A DNA stretch of 7,443 nt from Acidobacteriota bacterium (GTDB taxonomy: Bacteria > Acidobacteriota > Terriglobia > Terriglobales > Acidobacteriaceae), in assembly GCA_021780095.1 (NCBI GenBank), contig JAJXZK010000155.1, positions 1 through 7,443 on the forward strand, read 5' to 3'. The position numbers were made by a program, and so were the translations under genes. Under the pieces are notes generated by a model, which saw only the letters and a program-made list of their open reading frames with translations, searched no databases and was not told the origin of the DNA. Within the stretch, counting starts at the first letter, position 1. Each line of letters begins with the position of its first letter. This document shows positions 5,834 to 7,443 of the stretch, piece after piece.

Positions 5834-5863
5834 TTGACGATCAACATGCGCTGCAACTAGGAT
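5834..5863 (+). promoter_or_regulatory. Candidate promoter of the GH43 gene
   Basis: TTGACG (5834-5839, 5 of 6 to the -35 consensus) and TAGGAT (5858-5863, 4 of 6 to the -10) are separated by 18 bp and preceded by an A/T-rich stretch (ATATATTTTTATT). The predicted leader would be about 30 bases. A second TTGACG at 5743 has no suitable -10. Confidence 0.35.
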
Positions 5864-5901
5864 TGGGCCAACCCAGCAAGTGAATTTGTCGATGCAGTGA
5901 G

Positions 5902-6960
5902 TTGGTTTCTGTGCGCCGCAAGGGCGTTGTGTTTGGCCCCGTAGTTTCGCTACTTCTTTTTGCCCTGGTTGGCTGCGCAGGCCTCACGCCACAAGGGCTC
6001 AGCGTCTTGCAGTCCACATCGCTGGCCGCGAATCCTCTGCGTGGCGACACCGCGCCGGTGCGCGACCCCAGCGTCTATCTCGAAAACGGAACGTACTATC
6101 TATTCAGCACGGATGCGGGTGGAGAAGCTCCGGATCAGCATCTCCCGATCCGTTGCTCGACGGATCGGGTAACGTGGCGAGTGTGCGGCCAGGTCTTCAC
6201 CGCGATTCCGGCGTGGGTGCAGCGGGCGCTGCCTGGAATTCAAGGACTTTGGGCGCCGGATATTTCCTATTTCAACGGGCTGTATCACCTGTATTACGTG
6301 GGGTCGCGACTGCACACCCAGTCCTCCGTAATTGGGCTGGCGACGAATACAACGCTCGATCCGACCGACCCGGCGTACAAGTGGGTCGATCGCGGGCTGG
6401 TGATCGCGTCGCACGAGGGCGACGATTTCAACGCGCTCGACCCGAACATTTTCATCGACAGCAACAAAAAAATCTGGCTGACCTACGGCAGTTATTGGAG
6501 CGGCATCAAGCAGCGGCAGATTGATCCGGCGACGGGAATGCTGTTGGCATCGAATGCGGTGCGATATCAACTGGCGGCGCGACCGGATATCTCCGGACAT
6601 CCGATTGAAGGCGCGTCGCTGGTGGCGGACGGCGGCTACTACTATTTGTTCCTGTCCGTGGATCATTGCTGCGAGAACAGTTTTTCTCAGGATGACTACA
6701 AGCAGATGGTAGGGCGATCCACCAGTCCCAACGGGCCGTTTGTGGATGCCCAGGGCGTGCCGCTAATGCAGGGTGGGGGCAGCATCCTGGTGGAAGGAAA
6801 CAGCGGTTGGCGCGCTCCAGGCGGCGGCACCGTGTATCTGGATCCGCAAAGCGGGAACGACATGATCGTCTTCCACGCGCTGCAAGTCGATAAGGACGGC
6901 GACGCGGGCCTGTGGTTGAAGACGGTGGGCTGGCGGAATGGCTGGCCCGTACTGCAGTAA
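5902..6960 (+). CDS. GH43 family arabinan endo-1,5-alpha-L-arabinosidase-like lipoprotein
   Basis: Predicted glycosidase of 352 residues that hydrolyses alpha-1,5-linked arabinan or a similar arabinose/xylose polymer with inversion. The N-terminus carries RRK, a hydrophobic stretch and a classical lipobox LVGC, so C25 is probably lipidated and the enzyme anchored in a membrane facing the periplasm or surface. The five-bladed propeller domain fills 50-352. Likely catalytic residues are base D55 in VRDPSVYLENGTYYLFST, pKa-modulating D180 in NALDPNIFID and acid E236 in IEGASLVADGGYYYLF; the spacing fits GH43 arabinanases. WAPDISYFNGLYHLYYVGS (117-135) is also typical. The residue before the base aspartate is R, where many arabinanases have H. 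Starts are TTG 5902 or GTG 5911, neither with a strong ribosome site; TTG is used here, and both keep the signal sequence. No sugar transporter or other glycosidase lies nearby in this window. Confidence 0.88.
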   Translation: MVSVRRKGVVFGPVVSLLLFALVGCAGLTPQGLSVLQSTSLAANPLRGDTAPVRDPSVYLENGTYYLFSTDAGGEAPDQHLPIRCSTDRVTWRVCGQVFTAIPAWVQRALPGIQGLWAPDISYFNGLYHLYYVGSRLHTQSSVIGLATNTTLDPTDPAYKWVDRGLVIASHEGDDFNALDPNIFIDSNKKIWLTYGSYWSGIKQRQIDPATGMLLASNAVRYQLAARPDISGHPIEGASLVADGGYYYLFLSVDHCCENSFSQDDYKQMVGRSTSPNGPFVDAQGVPLMQGGGSILVEGNSGWRAPGGGTVYLDPQSGNDMIVFHALQVDKDGDAGLWLKTVGWRNGWPVLQ

Positions 6961-6962
6961 AA

Positions 6963-7013
6963 GGGCGCACCACGCTTGGCGTGAAGCTGGCAAAGGATGG
7001 GCGCCCAGATTTT
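6963..7013 (+). terminator. Probable terminator after the GH43 gene
   Basis: GGGCGC (6963-6968) pairs with GCGCCC (7001-7006). The loop holds a second hairpin, CACGC-TTG-GCGTG (6971-6983). The outer stem is followed by AGATTTTCTT, a short T-rich run. It begins right after the GH43 TAA and lies 18 bases before the end of the opposing gene. The branched loop is unusual for an intrinsic terminator, so certainty is moderate. Confidence 0.45.
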
Positions 7014-7030
7014 CTTGACTACGCGCAGGT

Positions 7031-7443
7031 CTAGAGACGAGGCATCGGTTCGATGGCAGAGGGATTTTCTTCCCACACCGGACCGGGCATCATGAAGCGC
7101 CCATACAGGAAGAGCACAGCGCCGATCAGCAGTGGAATCAGCCCGACGAAGAACACGGGGCGATGCACCATGGCCAGTAGAAAAATCATCAGACCGACGC
7201 CAACCGCAACTGTGACCAGGCCGCCGAGCTGCAGACCTCCGCGCCGTTTTTCCTGTGCCAGCCGATGCTGCTCCCGCAGATACTGCAGCGCAGCGGCGCC
7301 GCCGGCTTCGGGCGATTCGGCAATCTTCTTCAGCAGATCATTCTTGTAGTAAAGCTCGCGCTCCCTGGCTCGCGTGCCGGTCCATGCCGCCACACCAAGG
7401 AAAGTGAAAAGTGCGATGCTGCCAATGCTCAACCATACAAATA
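7031..7443 (-). CDS. Small membrane protein with three predicted helices (probably 5' partial)
   Basis: I do not recognise the family with confidence. The frame is open to the right edge (codons F-V-W precede TTG 7432), so TTG 7432 may be an internal leucine and the true start may lie outside the window. Numbering from 7432 gives 133 residues. A hydrophobic helix (about 2-17) is followed by a charged, helix-prone soluble stretch (20-66: RARERELYYKNDLLKKIAES ... EQHRLAQEKRR), then two more membrane helices (67-89 and 91-110) and a short proline-rich tail ending MPRL. The basic clusters flanking the helices place residues 20-66 in the cytoplasm. The soluble stretch with its AAALQYLREQ segment could mediate protein contacts. 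It converges on the GH43 gene, so it belongs to another transcript. Confidence 0.7.
   Translation of the reverse strand, partial: FVWLSIGSIALFTFLGVAAWTGTRARERELYYKNDLLKKIAESPEAGGAAALQYLREQHRLAQEKRRGGLQLGGLVTVAVGVGLMIFLLAMVHRPVFFVGLIPLLIGAVLFLYGRFMMPGPVWEENPSAIEPMPRL

Noticed and set aside
7430..7432. TTG 7432 as the true start of the small membrane protein
   Set aside because: The frame continues open to the window edge with hydrophobic codons and no ribosome site can be judged, so it is treated as probably 5' partial.

Overview
The window looks like a piece of a Gram-negative chromosome, most probably an acidobacterium (Terriglobia-like). That placement is an inference from the lipid A gene lpxC, the moderately high GC content, the style of the encoded proteins, and the mix of DUF2846-like secreted proteins with a GH43 lipoprotein. 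No RNA gene, insertion sequence, CRISPR array or phage gene is visible.

Layout. 1-793 (minus, cut by the left edge): an M20/carboxypeptidase G2-type metallopeptidase. 794-928: divergent intergenic region. 929-1846 (plus): lpxC, the zinc deacetylase that commits to lipid A synthesis; its reading frame has no ordinary start codon at the expected place. 1901-1957: a TTGACA promoter overlaid by two palindromic operators that share a 16-bp identical core. 1985-3786 (plus): a marR - folK - CADD-like gene cluster. 3817-3860: a GC-rich hairpin between convergent genes. 3914-5630 (minus): two neighbouring genes for exported proteins carrying three DUF2846-like modules in all, each with the same pair of cysteines. 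5631-5901: divergent control region. 5902-6960 (plus): a GH43 arabinan-degrading lipoprotein. 6963-7013: a terminator-like structure. 7031-7443 (minus, probably cut by the right edge): a small three-helix membrane protein.

The most interesting part is 1901-3786. A MarR repressor gene with its own twin operators is overlapped by folK (folate pathway pyrophosphokinase). folK is followed 69 bp later by a homologue of Chlamydia CADD, the diiron/Fe-Mn oxygenase that makes para-aminobenzoate from its own tyrosine. The metal ligands and both self-sacrificed residues known from the chlamydial protein are kept here. The simplest reading is a MarR-controlled folate operon that supplies pABA by the chorismate-independent route. 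The homology and the operators are read from the sequence; co-regulation and pABA production are inferences.
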